Shown here one piece after another: positions 7,641 through 17,613 of a stretch of 64,000 nucleotides of DNA. This DNA comes from CAMDPA01 sp965223035 (GTDB lineage Bacteria > Pseudomonadota > Alphaproteobacteria > Rhizobiales > Hyphomicrobiaceae), in contig OZ244980.1 of assembly GCA_965223035.1 (NCBI GenBank), positions 124,001-188,000 of the forward strand, read 5' to 3'. Within the stretch, counting starts at the first letter, position 1. Each line of letters begins with the position of its first letter. The position numbers were made by a program, and so were the translations under genes. Below the pieces are notes generated by a model that searched no databases, was not told the origin of the DNA, and saw only the letters and a list, made by a program, of their open reading frames with translations.

Positions 7641-9117
7641 TGTCGAACTCTGTCATTTGAGATGTTGCCCGCGCCGAAGCCGGAATCAACAGCGTGATCC
7701 TAGTTCCGCGCGGTCTATTGCTCTCGGTTCGGATCGTTCCGTTGTTGTCACGTAACAATCTTTTGACGACCCAGATCCCTAAACCTCTGTGATCCTCGAG
7801 CGGCAACGTTCGAGAGTCCTCGGTATTGAGGTAGTTGCGCACATCATCGGGCAGGCCGGGACCCTCATCGCTCACACTCATGCGTAGCTCTTCGCCATCC
7901 GCTTCAGCTCGGAACGCGATGGTCGAGCCAGGGGGAGAAACCGAACAGGCATTGAGCAGAAGATTGAGCGCGGCATCGCGGATCGGATGCGCCGGCGCGG
8001 CAAAATCTTGCTGAAGCTCATTGGTCCAGGTGAGCCGCAAGCCCTTTCGTTTGACTTCAGGCTCAATGAGCAGCGCGAGATCGTCCAGCTCGCCCGCCGC
8101 TAAAACCCGATCCTCGCTTCGATGACGATAGGTCGCCAACGCAGAACGCACCACGCGGCGGATCCCGTTCAAGCCGCGACGGAGCAGGTCGATCGATGTT
8201 GTCCGCACCTCCGGTCGGTCACCATGCCTTGCGATGGCGTCGACCGCATTCAGCATGCCGCCGAGCGGGTTATTGATCTCATGGGCCATGCCTGAAGCCA
8301 GTCGACCGAGCGACGCCAGCCGCTCATCTTCGGCCAGATGCTTCAGCAGACGCTCTCGCTCTGCGACGCTGGTCACCAATGAGTTGTAGGTTCGGAACAA
8401 TTGTCCGAATTCGCTGTCCGGCCGGCCCAATTGCTCGTCGGGAATCTTTTTAACGTGACCCTCCGCGGCCACCAGCATATGACCGGACAGCACCCTTACC
8501 GGCCGCAACATGCGGCGTACGGCCAGGTAACCGAAGCCAGCGAGCGCGATCGTCAGAAGTAAATTGGTAATGACGAGGACCTTGAACACATCCCAGCGTT
8601 CGGCGATGAGACTTGCGATCCTAATTTCACCATAGATGGCCCCAAGCGACCGACCTTGATAGACAAGTCGTCTGCGAAACTGGGAAACCCCATTGGCCTC
8701 GTCCAGATGCGTTTGAGTGCCTTCGGCCTCAGGGCCGTCGATCTTCAAATCGAGTTTGGATTGCAACGGAAAGCGTTTGGGTACGCTTGAAGCGATGACA
8801 CGATTGTCGGCGTCGACAACGGTCGTCCAGTTGACGTCCAAGCCTTTGTAACGATTGGCCGCGCGTTTCAACGCGTCGTAGGTTTCCCACACATCATCTC
8901 TTAAAACATGCGGCAATATCGATGATGACAGGCCGTCGAGATACGCGTTGGTCAGTTCACTCAAATGGCGGCTTTGGGTTAATGCAAGCCGCGACAGGAC
9001 ACGGTCCGATATGAGGATGCTGACGCTGAACATCAGCAACACGACGACGCTGGGCACGCGAATCGATAACGGCCATGAACCCGGATCAAGGCTCAATCGT
9101 TGAATTCGGAGCGCCAT
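7630..9117 (-). CDS. aioS: AioS-type arsenite-responsive sensor histidine kinase
   Basis: Encodes 495 residues. An N-terminal membrane segment (about 18-38), a periplasmic sensor region and a second membrane segment (about 180-205) are followed by HAMP. The H-box is GMAHEINNPLGG, the N-box NLLLNACSVSPP, and G-boxes DEGPGLP and GLGIWV follow. It phosphorylates AioR when the periplasmic partner AioX reports arsenite. The ATG at 9117 overlaps the TGA of aioX (TGATG), so the two are translationally coupled. The kinase is assigned to Aio by operon context; its sequence alone says only NtrB-like histidine kinase. Confidence 0.92.
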   Translation of the reverse strand: MALRIQRLSLDPGSWPLSIRVPSVVVLLMFSVSILISDRVLSRLALTQSRHLSELTNAYLDGLSSSILPHVLRDDVWETYDALKRAANRYKGLDVNWTTVVDADNRVIASSVPKRFPLQSKLDLKIDGPEAEGTQTHLDEANGVSQFRRRLVYQGRSLGAIYGEIRIASLIAERWDVFKVLVITNLLLTIALAGFGYLAVRRMLRPVRVLSGHMLVAAEGHVKKIPDEQLGRPDSEFGQLFRTYNSLVTSVAERERLLKHLAEDERLASLGRLASGMAHEINNPLGGMLNAVDAIARHGDRPEVRTTSIDLLRRGLNGIRRVVRSALATYRHRSEDRVLAAGELDDLALLIEPEVKRKGLRLTWTNELQQDFAAPAHPIRDAALNLLLNACSVSPPGSTIAFRAEADGEELRMSVSDEGPGLPDDVRNYLNTEDSRTLPLEDHRGLGIWVVKRLLRDNNGTIRTESNRPRGTRITLLIPASARATSQMTEFDNVA

Positions 9118-9995
9118 CAACCTAGGCTCCGTGCTTCGCGCACCAACTGTGCAATTCCGTCGTAGATGTTGGGCGGCGCCGAGATAAACCCGTCAAGCCG
9201 GAGCAAGTGTAAGACCTCGGCGCCATCTGGATCGGATTGCATGTTGAGCAGGGCGTGCTCAACGGCTCGTGTCTGCGGTGAGGACTTCAGTCGCTGCAGG
9301 CACGCTACCGGCGGAAAACCCAGCCATTCCGATCGAGCGATCACCTTGGTGCGCCGCGCCAGCTCAGGCTCAATCTCAGAGATCACCTCCCAAACATAGC
9401 CGTCGACGCTGCCACTTTCGGCCAGACCTGATGCCACCGCGCGAACAACGTTGCGGTGACTGTAGGTAAAAAATGTCTTGCGGAAGAAGTCCTCCGGCCG
9501 CTGTTTGCTCCGGGCCAGTGCGGCGAGCGTGACGAGGTAACCGGAATTGCTGTTCGGATCGGAGAACGCGTGCAGATCATGTTTGAGATCGTCTAGGCCC
9601 GTTGCGGTGCGATCGGCGGCCACGATCAGGTAGGACTGATACAACGGCCGCCCGCGCCATAAAGGAACGGCAACGACAGACAGTTGCTTTGCGTACGCCG
9701 TATAAGGATACCCGCAGATCCAGGCGGCGGTTAGCTGACCGGAAATGAGGAGCGATGTGATCTCTTCGTAGGTCCTGCGCTGGATAAGTTGCACCTCTCG
9801 GTCGGTCTGGCGACCTAGAAAATCTCGCAGCCGTTTGAGCAATGACAGATCGTTGTCCAAGAATACCGGCGTCAGTCCGAAGCGAATGACGTCGGCTTTG
9901 GCCCAGGCCTGTGCGCTGAGCGTCGAGCTGATTGTTAGAGATGACAATCCACCAACAACGACGCCGCGGCGGCCAATGTGGCTGCGCGCAGTCAA
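9117..9995 (-). CDS. aioX: AioX-type periplasmic arsenite-binding protein
   Basis: Encodes 292 residues of the PhnD-like periplasmic binding protein superfamily. The signal peptide ends near AQAWA, followed by ADVIRFGLTPVFLDNDLSLL. Cys94 lies in the pocket region AAWICGYPYTAY; a cysteine in this part of AioX is reported to be essential for As(III) binding. The start is TTG 9995 with GGGAGGAG just upstream, and no ATG fits better. It is the first gene of aioXSR, transcribed toward aioBA. It binds As(III) and presents it to AioS. Confidence 0.9.
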   Translation of the reverse strand: MTARSHIGRRGVVVGGLSSLTISSTLSAQAWAKADVIRFGLTPVFLDNDLSLLKRLRDFLGRQTDREVQLIQRRTYEEITSLLISGQLTAAWICGYPYTAYAKQLSVVAVPLWRGRPLYQSYLIVAADRTATGLDDLKHDLHAFSDPNSNSGYLVTLAALARSKQRPEDFFRKTFFTYSHRNVVRAVASGLAESGSVDGYVWEVISEIEPELARRTKVIARSEWLGFPPVACLQRLKSSPQTRAVEHALLNMQSDPDGAEVLHLLRLDGFISAPPNIYDGIAQLVREARSLG

Positions 9996-10516
9996 ACTCT
10001 CCTCCCAATTCGCGATCGTCCAACGCGGTCGCTCGTTAAAACGACCAGTCTATCACCACCAAAGACTTTGTACATCCAAGAAACGAACGGAGAACGAGCC
10101 GGCCGGGTCAGCGACGGTTGGGGTGGATTGATCGGTGGGCAGCCGGCCCGCTGGCGTCAGCGCGGCATCGAAAATTGCTTGCACAACGACGGTCTGCGTC
10201 CAGGCAGCCAACCGTGCTCAGCGATGCAACGCGCGGCAGAGACGGCCCCAAGGGTGGCGGTGGAATTGCGCGATGGGTCGAGCCTGCACAAATTCCCAAC
10301 ATAATCAAAACCGAACGACAACATGCTGTCCAACGTGACTGCACCGGCAGGCGCTAGTGTTGCAACCGGTTGCCGCGAACGGTCTGCACCGCACTGCGAA
10401 GCAAACCTTCGGGGGTGCTCTTCAGACACAAACGCCGACCGACGTGGCGCAGGGGCGGCGCGTTTGATCGACAACACGCGCTTGCCGTCATGCCATACCG
10501 ATCGACCATATTCCGG
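9996..10516. other. Divergent intergenic region between aioX and the exosortase
   Basis: 520 bp between two divergent transcription units, so it should hold both promoters. I see no family A-C repeat and no convincing promoter box. The long minus-strand frame that crosses it is a shadow of the exosortase gene. Confidence 0.6.
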
Positions 10517-12085
10517 ATGATCCTGCCCTTTGACCTGTCCTACCGCCGGTCGCACGTCATTCTGGCCATCGCGGGTACGATTCTCGCATTCGACCCGGCC
10601 ATCTGGCTGATCAACACGTGGCGCGATCCAGCTTACGGCTCGGCAGGGTTTGTCGTGTTTGTCGCAACGCTCGGTTTGCTGATCTGGAGCCTGTCGAGCG
10701 CTCGCTGCGGCCCATCCAAAGCCGATCGTCGGGGGATCGCGATCGGCGTGCTCGCCTTCTCGGCGGCCGTCCGCCTGGCCAGCCAAGTGCTGGCGATCAA
10801 CACGATCGGCGCCGTCTGTTTGATTGCCGATGTGTATGCGGTTGGAGTTTTGCTCGCGCTCGATCAGCGTCGGCGCGCCATATCGCCGTTCTGGCTGGCG
10901 GTGGCCTTCGCCTTTTCCCTGCCGGTCGAGCGGATTTTGCAGCGCGTGATCGGTTATCCCTTGCAGCTGCTGTCGGCCGACGGCGCGTGCAGTCTGCTGT
11001 CAACCGTTTACAGCGATCTGGTCTGCGAGAGCACGCGGCTGGTGGTCAACGGTGCCGACGTGTTGGTGGATTTGCCCTGCTCGGGTGCCGGCACGTTGAT
11101 GCTCAGCCTGCTCGGCCTGGCGCTCGCAAGCAGCATCTGCCGCCCCACGTGGGTCCAGGCGGCAGTTGGTCTGGTGCTGACGCTCACGTCAGCGGCGGCG
11201 GCCAACGTGTTGCGGATCACGACGCTTGCCGTCGGGCTGGTCGACCCCGACATCCTAGGCGGCATCGATGTCATGGATCAGCCTTGGCATGACCTCATCG
11301 GTGTTGGCGCACTGCTGATCGTGTGTGTGCTGCTGCTGATCTGGTGCCGGCATCTCACACCGACGTCGCGTCCGCAAACTTCAGGCGTCGGCACCAGCAC
11401 CATACCATCCCGCATTGCCAACGATGGCTGGTGGCTGGTGGCGCCGGTGGCGCCTCGGCGATCTCGACCGGTGCCATTGGGCGTCGGCGTCGTGGGTTTG
11501 GCGGTCGCCTTGTTGATCGTTCATCTTCCGCGCACCGCTGTCGACATCTCCGAAAGCAGCCCGCCAGCTGAGCTTCCATTGTCACTCAACGGTGTCACGC
11601 GCATTGAGGTGCCGTTGAGCGAGCGCGAGGGCCGGTTCTTTACGCAGTTCGGCGGATGGGCTCGCAAGGCGAACTACGGCCAGCACAGCCTGATGCTGGT
11701 TCGCACGACGTCGCCGCTCAGGCACCTGCATGCTCCGGAGGATTGCCTCCGCGGTCTCGGCTTCGACGTTCAATACCTCGGCGTTGTCTACCACCCTGTA
11801 CCAACCGCCGCTTATCGGGCCACCACTCCCGACGGAGTCAGATATCGGGTCGATGTCACGTTCATCTCCGAGCGCACCATAACGACCAACGTTGCGACCG
11901 CCGTTTGGCACTGGTTGCAGAACGGCGCCCGGGTCTGGACGGCGGTGCAACGCATTTCGCATGAGGACGTTGCGCACATCGAGCGCGCCGGATTCGATCG
12001 CGCCGTTTGGGCGGCACTCGATTTTTCCCACCCTCGCTCCCCGACGACTGATCACGGGCTAGCAGAACGGAGGCTGAAGCCATGA
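10517..12085 (+). CDS. xrtT: Exosortase (XrtT-like) with fused EpsI-like domain
   Basis: Encodes about 522 residues. The N-terminal half has multiple membrane segments and the exosortase catalytic set: Cys188 in DLPCSGAGTLM, Arg233 in AANVLRITTLAVG and His258 in PWHDLIGVG. The C-terminal third is soluble and EpsI-like (FFTQFGGWARKANYGQ, RHLHAPEDCLRGLGFDV). Exosortases cleave PEP-CTERM type anchors at the inner membrane. The gene overlaps the next, a VIT/vWA protein with such an anchor, by 4 bp. The XrtT name rests on this single-target arrangement. The start is uncertain: ATG 10517 begins just before the hydrophobic region, while ATG 10490 and an upstream GTG are alternatives with no better binding site. 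Confidence 0.8.
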   Translation: MILPFDLSYRRSHVILAIAGTILAFDPAIWLINTWRDPAYGSAGFVVFVATLGLLIWSLSSARCGPSKADRRGIAIGVLAFSAAVRLASQVLAINTIGAVCLIADVYAVGVLLALDQRRRAISPFWLAVAFAFSLPVERILQRVIGYPLQLLSADGACSLLSTVYSDLVCESTRLVVNGADVLVDLPCSGAGTLMLSLLGLALASSICRPTWVQAAVGLVLTLTSAAAANVLRITTLAVGLVDPDILGGIDVMDQPWHDLIGVGALLIVCVLLLIWCRHLTPTSRPQTSGVGTSTIPSRIANDGWWLVAPVAPRRSRPVPLGVGVVGLAVALLIVHLPRTAVDISESSPPAELPLSLNGVTRIEVPLSEREGRFFTQFGGWARKANYGQHSLMLVRTTSPLRHLHAPEDCLRGLGFDVQYLGVVYHPVPTAAYRATTPDGVRYRVDVTFISERTITTNVATAVWHWLQNGARVWTAVQRISHEDVAHIERAGFDRAVWAALDFSHPRSPTTDHGLAERRLKP

Positions 12086-14304
12086 CCCACACCCGACATC
12101 TCTTATTCGCGCTCGTCGCCCAGCTGTTATGGGTTCACCTGTCCGGCCACGCACATGCCGAGACCGGCCCAGGTGATGGGCTGCAAAAGGGCATGGGCGG
12201 ACATGTCATCGCCGACGTCAATGGCCGCAAATGGGCGCTGCCGAGCCTCAAGACCGAGATCACCGGTGATATTCAAGGCGACTTGGCGATGATCACGGTG
12301 CGCCAGACGTTTGCCAACCCCACAACAACGGCAGTGAACGCGCGCTACCTATTTCCGCTCAACAAGGATGCAGCCGTACACGCCATGCAAATGCAGGTCG
12401 GTGAGGAGTTGGTGACGGCAAAAATTGCCAAGCGGCAGGCAGCGCGCCGAACCTTCGAGCAGGCAAAGCAGCGGGGCAAATCCGCAGCCTTGCTCGAACA
12501 ACATCGACCCAACATGTTCACCCAGGAGATCGCCAATCTGATGCCGGGTCAGCCGGTGACGGTGACCATCAAATATAGTCAGGTCGTGCCGCGCCTAGAT
12601 GCAGCCTACGAGCTGCGCGTTCCCTTGGTTGTCGGCCCTCGCTACACTCCTCGGGGTATGGCGGCAAAGCCACGGCACGTGAGCCATCGACCAGCCGCGA
12701 TCGATGACGATCGTGTTTCCCCCGAGACCCCCCAACCCGCCAACGCGGCGCCAACGCCCGGCACATGGACGTTTGGCCCGGTGCCCGCCTATCCCGAAGT
12801 GAGTGGTCTGACGATACCAACAATCGTCGATAAAGAACGCGTCGCAATCCGGATCAACCTAGCCTCGGATATTGCCATCAGAAACGTCACGAGTGCGACC
12901 CATGCGTTGGACGTTGAGGGTGATGCGAACCGCAAACGCATCAAACTTGCCGGCGGTAAGACCATCGATAACCGGGATTTTGTCTTGCGCTATGCGATGG
13001 CCGGAGATCAACCACAGGCCGGGGTGTTGGTGCACAAGGGCCGAGAGTTCAACACATTCTCCTTGCTGATCGAGCCTCCGAAAGCGCCGCGCGAGGGTCA
13101 GATTAGCGCGCGCGAGATGGTCTTTGTTCTGGATGCATCGGGTTCCATGGCAGGCGCGCCGATGGCTGCGAGCAAGACGTTCATGCGGCACGCCCTCAAG
13201 ACGCTGCGGCCCACCGACTATTTCCGGATCGTACAATTTTCGGGGTGGGCATCGGAGTTCGGTGGCGGTCCTGCGCCGGCGACGCCGGCCAAAATTGCAG
13301 CCGGGATACGTTACGTGAGCAACATACATGCAAGCGGCGGTACCGAGATGCTCTCAGGTCTTCGTCAGGCCTATGCCGCTCCACCGCCATCCAACACGCT
13401 GCGGATCGTCGTGTTCCTGTCTGACGGCTACATCGGCAACGAGGCCGAGATCTTGAACATGGTCGCGGGCGCAGTCGGCAAAGGTCGGCTGTATGCCTTC
13501 GGGGTGGGTACGGCCGTCAATCGCTATTTGATCGCCGAGATGGCCAGGCTCGGCCGTGGCATCTCGCGGATCATCGATCCGACGGCCAATGGCAACGCAG
13601 AGGCGATCTCGTTCGCGGGGCGTCTAACGTCTCCGGTCCTCACAGACATTCAGATCAACTGGGCGGGGCTGCCGGCCACGGATGTGTCGCCGGCGGCGAT
13701 CCCCGATCTGTTCGAGGGCGACAGCATTCGCATTCAAGGGCGGTTCACCGGGGATACTGCTCACGTGATTAAAGTATCGGGGAAAGTCAATGGCACGCCG
13801 GTGCAGATGCCGCTTAAGGTTGATCCGGCCCAGCCGGCGGCAGATGGGGCTGAAGCGATACCCTTCATCTGGGCGCGATCGCGCGTCGCAGATCACATGC
13901 ACGAATTGGTGATGCCCACAACGTTGCGTAGAAGCGGCCTGTCGAACGGTCAATTGCAGAGCGAGATAACAAAGCTCGGGCTTGCCCACGCGATCGTCAC
14001 CCAATGGACATCGTTTGTCGCCGTGTCGCAGCAAATCGTCAATCCCGACCCGGCTTCGGCCGTCGCCGGCAACATCCCGTTGCCGATGGTCAAGGGTGTC
14101 GGTCCGTCGGCCTATCCCAAGGCGCGGCAGGCCAAGCGCACCGTGGGACACCGCATGGCTCACCGGGCGCCCATCGCGCAGCCCAACGCGCGCCAATTCA
14201 GCGGTGGCTCGACCCCGGAACCCGAGCAGATGTTAGGCCTGCTGCTGTTGATCATCACCATCGGCGGCATGCTGCTACGGCGCGCGTCGTGCTGTAACGC
14301 CTAG
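12082..14304 (+). CDS. VIT and von Willebrand A domain protein with PEP-type C-terminal anchor
   Basis: Encodes 740 residues: a signal peptide (cleavage near AHA-ET), a VIT domain (about 50-180; MITVRQTFANPTTTAVNARY, FPLNKDAAVHAM) and a vWA domain with the MIDAS motif DASGSMAG at 351. The C-terminal sorting signal has TPEPEQ at 711-716, a hydrophobic span and the basic pair RR. This is the architecture of the marine proteobacterial sortase target family, but with a PEP-type instead of an LPXTG-type signal. It is the probable sole substrate of the upstream exosortase (ATGA overlap). The stop TAG is shared with the CTAG of a family A repeat. Confidence 0.88.
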   Translation: MTHTRHLLFALVAQLLWVHLSGHAHAETGPGDGLQKGMGGHVIADVNGRKWALPSLKTEITGDIQGDLAMITVRQTFANPTTTAVNARYLFPLNKDAAVHAMQMQVGEELVTAKIAKRQAARRTFEQAKQRGKSAALLEQHRPNMFTQEIANLMPGQPVTVTIKYSQVVPRLDAAYELRVPLVVGPRYTPRGMAAKPRHVSHRPAAIDDDRVSPETPQPANAAPTPGTWTFGPVPAYPEVSGLTIPTIVDKERVAIRINLASDIAIRNVTSATHALDVEGDANRKRIKLAGGKTIDNRDFVLRYAMAGDQPQAGVLVHKGREFNTFSLLIEPPKAPREGQISAREMVFVLDASGSMAGAPMAASKTFMRHALKTLRPTDYFRIVQFSGWASEFGGGPAPATPAKIAAGIRYVSNIHASGGTEMLSGLRQAYAAPPPSNTLRIVVFLSDGYIGNEAEILNMVAGAVGKGRLYAFGVGTAVNRYLIAEMARLGRGISRIIDPTANGNAEAISFAGRLTSPVLTDIQINWAGLPATDVSPAAIPDLFEGDSIRIQGRFTGDTAHVIKVSGKVNGTPVQMPLKVDPAQPAADGAEAIPFIWARSRVADHMHELVMPTTLRRSGLSNGQLQSEITKLGLAHAIVTQWTSFVAVSQQIVNPDPASAVAGNIPLPMVKGVGPSAYPKARQAKRTVGHRMAHRAPIAQPNARQFSGGSTPEPEQMLGLLLLIITIGGMLLRRASCCNA

Positions 14305-14454
14305 AGCAACCTGCCTTTAATCGGAATCGGAACGATCCCGATTAAAGGCAGAAAGTTGCTCACCACTTTAAGAGCGATCATCTTTGCGCCTTAAATCGGA
14401 ACCGGCGGAATTGGAATCGGCGTTGCGGTTCCGATTTAAGGCGCGATGATCTAG
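14301..14454. repeat. Palindromic repeat, families A+B
   Basis: A complete A+B unit starting with CTAGAGCAACC, whose TAG is the stop codon of the VIT/vWA gene, and ending in GATGATCTAG. Confidence 0.92.
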
Positions 14455-14457
14455 ACC

Positions 14458-14578
14458 ATGTCCGCCATCGGCGGATCAGCCGTGCCGGTCCGCTCCCCGG
14501 CCCGGCCACCCACACCAGCATGCCGATGGGCGGTCGGGCAGGGGAGCCGGCTGGTTCCAGCTCACACGGGAACGTCTG
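14458..14578. repeat. Palindromic repeat, family C (diverged)
   Basis: Begins with a CCGCC...GGCGG mini-hairpin, then GC-rich arms (GGTCCGCTCCCCGGCCCG / CGGGCAGGGGAGCCGGCTGG), and ends in TTCCAGCTCACACGGGAACG, as in the intact copy at 20914. It follows directly on the A+B unit. Confidence 0.7.
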
Positions 14579-14701
14579 GTTGGCGGCGCAAGGCGGTGCG
14601 TCTGCCACCAGGTCACCGGCCTGGTGCCGGGTTGGACCATGATATTGTCCTCAAGTCCTTATAGAGTTACGGCCTGTCAGCAGTCACCTGCAGGGCCAAC
14701 C

Positions 14702-15391
14702 ATGGTTCACAAGATTCTGATCGTGGATGATGACCGGCACATTCAGGACATCATCAGCTTCGCCTTGAACCGTGCCGGGTTTGCGACACTGTCGGCGATG
14801 GACGGGCGCGATGCGGTCGCCAAACAGGCAATGGGCGACCCCGATCTGATCGTGCTCGACATCAATCTGCCGGAAATGGACGGTCTCGATGTTTGTCGTG
14901 AAATTCGCAAGACGTCGGACGTACCAATCCTGTTCCTGTCCTCGCGAGACGACGAGATCGACCGCATACTGGGTCTTGAGATCGGCGGCGATGACTATGT
15001 TACCAAACCCTTTAGTCCACGCGAGCTTGTCGCTCGCGTAAAAGTCATTCTCAAACGACGGTCGCTGGCAATACCGGTCAGCACGAACGAGACCCTGAGC
15101 GCCGGCAACGTCACGCTAACACCGGACAGACACACGGTGCATTACATCGACACGCCGGTCACCCTGACCGCGACGGAATTCAAGATACTGCAAACGTTTC
15201 TCAGTCGGCCTGAGAAAGTCTATGACCGCAATGCCATTATCGATATCGCGTACGGCGGTCATATTCATGTCTCGGATCGGACGGTGGACAGTCACATCCG
15301 ACACATCCGTGCGAAATTTCAGGACGCCGGCTGTGACAGTGTCATCGAAACGCTGCATGGCGTAGGATACAAACTCGGTCATTGCAGCTAG
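14702..15391 (+). CDS. OmpR-type response regulator of the exosortase cluster
   Basis: Encodes 229 residues: a receiver domain with phospho-acceptor Asp53 (LIVLDINLPEMDG) and Lys in YVTKPFSPRE, and a winged-helix output domain (about 130-225; DRTVDSHIRHIRAKF, LHGVGYKL). It resembles the response regulator of the proteobacterial dedicated sortase system, which accompanies VIT/vWA targets. The start is MVHKIL at 14702 with GCAGGG upstream; the longer frame from 14624 runs through repeat-rich DNA. The kinase starts 9 bp downstream, so the two form an operon. Confidence 0.85.
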   Translation: MVHKILIVDDDRHIQDIISFALNRAGFATLSAMDGRDAVAKQAMGDPDLIVLDINLPEMDGLDVCREIRKTSDVPILFLSSRDDEIDRILGLEIGGDDYVTKPFSPRELVARVKVILKRRSLAIPVSTNETLSAGNVTLTPDRHTVHYIDTPVTLTATEFKILQTFLSRPEKVYDRNAIIDIAYGGHIHVSDRTVDSHIRHIRAKFQDAGCDSVIETLHGVGYKLGHCS

Positions 15392-15400
15392 TCGCGGGAT

Positions 15401-16984
15401 ATGAAGCGCCTATCCGTCGAGCGGAAGTATCGCCCCTCCGTTGGCACCATCTTGCTGGCGTACAGCTTGATCATCCTGTTGTTGCCGCTTGGCAGCCTCC
15501 TGTTTTTTCGTGCTTTTGAAGACATGTTGGTCAAGGAGACCGAAGGGGAGTTGATCGTTCAGGCCGCCGTCCTGGATGCAAATTTGCGGCAGACGATGAG
15601 GCGGCAGCTGCCCGACCATGCTGTCTACGGCGTGCCCGTCGAGCCCGCAAAGGTCGAAACTGGCCAAACCGGCCGCTATCTACCGATCAAACCGCAGATC
15701 GACTTGACGTCACACGCAGTGCTACCGCCGCGACCAGATCCGGTGGCCACATCGGTTGCACCCGATGCTGTGCTGTTGGAGATCGGTCAGGAGATGATCA
15801 ATGCCTTTACCGAGGCTCAAAGGGTCACACTTGCCGGCTTACGGTTGCTCGATCATCGCGGCACGATCATCGGCGGGCGCGACGATGTCGGGACATCCCT
15901 GGCCCATGTGAGGGAAGTGCGAGAAGCCCTCGCGGGCCGCCATACGAGCGTCCTGCGTCGCCGGATATCCGATAGTCCGACCCCGCCGTTGACATCGATC
16001 AGCCGAGGTACGGGGGTGCGCATCTTTCTAGCCTATCCAGTGATCGAAGGCGATCGGCTGTGGGGCGTCATCTATCTGTCGCGCACCCCCAGCAACATCT
16101 TTCGCAGCATGTATGCCGCTCGATACCGGCTGATTGTGATCGGTGGACTGGTGCTCGCGCTCACCGTGTTCCTGGCCTGGCTGACGTCGCGCACACTGTT
16201 GCGGCCAATCCGCTCACTTTCCCAGCAGGCGCAACAGTTTGCGCGAACGCGAGACGTGCGGATCGAACCGCTGCCCGGCTACGGCACGAAGGAAATCGCC
16301 ACGCTCGGGCAGAGCTTTCTCGACATGGCTAGTGCGCTCAATAGACACAGCGCCTACGTCAACAATTTTGCAACTCACGTTTCGCACGAATTCAAGACGC
16401 CGCTCACCGCGATCCGCGGCGCAACCGAGCTGTTACGCGAGCACAATGACGAGATGAATGAAGCTGAACGGGAACGCTTTCTTGATAACATCCAGGCCGA
16501 TGCGGCGCGCCTGAAAACGCTGGTTGACCGGCTGAATGAACTGGGGCGCGCAGATACGACGTCACCGTTCTGCGAAACGATCGACATTGCGGCCGCCATC
16601 GAAGCGTTGGCGTCGGACAACAAGGATGTCACCGCGCAGATTAGGGTTGAGCGACCATGCCAGTTGCAAATCTCGCACGAGAGTTTCGGGATCATCGCTG
16701 ACAACCTCATCCAAAACGCTCGACAAGCTGGCGCAACACATATCGGCATTGATGTCGTGCGGGCCGAGGATCGCATAGAAATCCGCTTTCACGATGATGG
16801 TCACGGCATCTCTCCTGGACATCGCGATCAGATTTTCGAGCCGTTCTTTACCACCAGGCGAGAGACCAACGGCACTGGCCTCGGCCTGCGAATAGTCCGC
16901 TCGCTCGCAGAAGCTCATGCCGGAGCCGTCAGCTACCGTCCGACCGACCGAGGAACGTGTCTTGTTGTCGCCCTGTCCGCATAA
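15401..16984 (+). CDS. Sensor histidine kinase of the exosortase cluster
   Basis: Encodes 527 residues: membrane segment at about 18-38, a large extracytoplasmic sensor (40-240), a second segment (about 243-265) and HAMP. The H-box is HVSHEFKTPLTAI (His329), the N-box NLIQNARQAG, and G-boxes DDGHGIS and GTGLGLRIV follow. The sensor length and partner fit the dedicated-sortase-system kinase family. It probably controls production of the VIT/vWA protein and its exosortase. The signal sensed is unknown. Confidence 0.85.
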   Translation: MKRLSVERKYRPSVGTILLAYSLIILLLPLGSLLFFRAFEDMLVKETEGELIVQAAVLDANLRQTMRRQLPDHAVYGVPVEPAKVETGQTGRYLPIKPQIDLTSHAVLPPRPDPVATSVAPDAVLLEIGQEMINAFTEAQRVTLAGLRLLDHRGTIIGGRDDVGTSLAHVREVREALAGRHTSVLRRRISDSPTPPLTSISRGTGVRIFLAYPVIEGDRLWGVIYLSRTPSNIFRSMYAARYRLIVIGGLVLALTVFLAWLTSRTLLRPIRSLSQQAQQFARTRDVRIEPLPGYGTKEIATLGQSFLDMASALNRHSAYVNNFATHVSHEFKTPLTAIRGATELLREHNDEMNEAERERFLDNIQADAARLKTLVDRLNELGRADTTSPFCETIDIAAAIEALASDNKDVTAQIRVERPCQLQISHESFGIIADNLIQNARQAGATHIGIDVVRAEDRIEIRFHDDGHGISPGHRDQIFEPFFTTRRETNGTGLGLRIVRSLAEAHAGAVSYRPTDRGTCLVVALSA

Positions 16985-17208
16985 CTGATATGCGGTGACG
17001 GCCGGCTGGGCCGGGGATATCCGGGTGCGTTGCAGACCTTGATGGGCTGGAGTGGCCGTCTTGCCCAAGCGAACGATCGCGGCACTGGCATGCGCCGACC
17101 CGACGATGAGGCAGGGAGCCGTGATGCAAAGGGCAGTGGCGACCGCGCGGCTGCGCCTATGGCGTTTTGGGCGGACATGATCTAAGGGCGGCCGTGCGTT
17201 CGGCGCGG

Positions 17209-17571
17209 TCAGGATGCCGTGGCTTCGGACGCCTGGGTCTCGGCCCAGCCGCTTGACCAACTGCCGGTGTAGACATCGAGGATCGTTACACCCGACAGCA
17301 GTGTGATCGCGCGCGTCGGCAGGCCATTGCGATTGCGGGCGTGGAACAGCCAGACCGCGAGCTTCATGGCCTCCGCGTGCTCGGTGAATGGTTTGAGCAA
17401 CAGATCGAAATCTTCTCCCTCGACTGGCTCGACACTCAATGAATACGCGCCAGCGGTACTCGGCCCCTCCAGGTCGGCGCCGGGCTCGAGCGGTTGCTCG
17501 CCTGCCACGCGACGCGCCGTGCCCACGGCGATCGCCGCGCGGCCAGCACCCCGTTGATTGCTTTCAGTCAT
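17209..17571 (-). CDS. Hypothetical protein
   Basis: A frame of 120 residues beginning MTESNQRGAG. Its second half (EGEDFDLLLKPFTEHAEAM, KLAVWLFHARNRNG, AITLLSGVTILDVYTG) has protein-like composition, but I do not recognise it. The ribosome binding site is weak. It converges on the exosortase-cluster kinase and lies just downstream of another small minus-strand frame. Confidence 0.4.
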   Translation of the reverse strand: MTESNQRGAGRAAIAVGTARRVAGEQPLEPGADLEGPSTAGAYSLSVEPVEGEDFDLLLKPFTEHAEAMKLAVWLFHARNRNGLPTRAITLLSGVTILDVYTGSWSSGWAETQASEATAS

Positions 17572-17613
17572 CTGGTCCGCACCCCGCAAACTGAGTTGAT
17601 ATCCGGACGTTGG

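Noticed and set aside
10157..10786. Minus-strand frame of 209 codons
   Set aside because: It overlaps the exosortase start antisense and has no protein-like segments.
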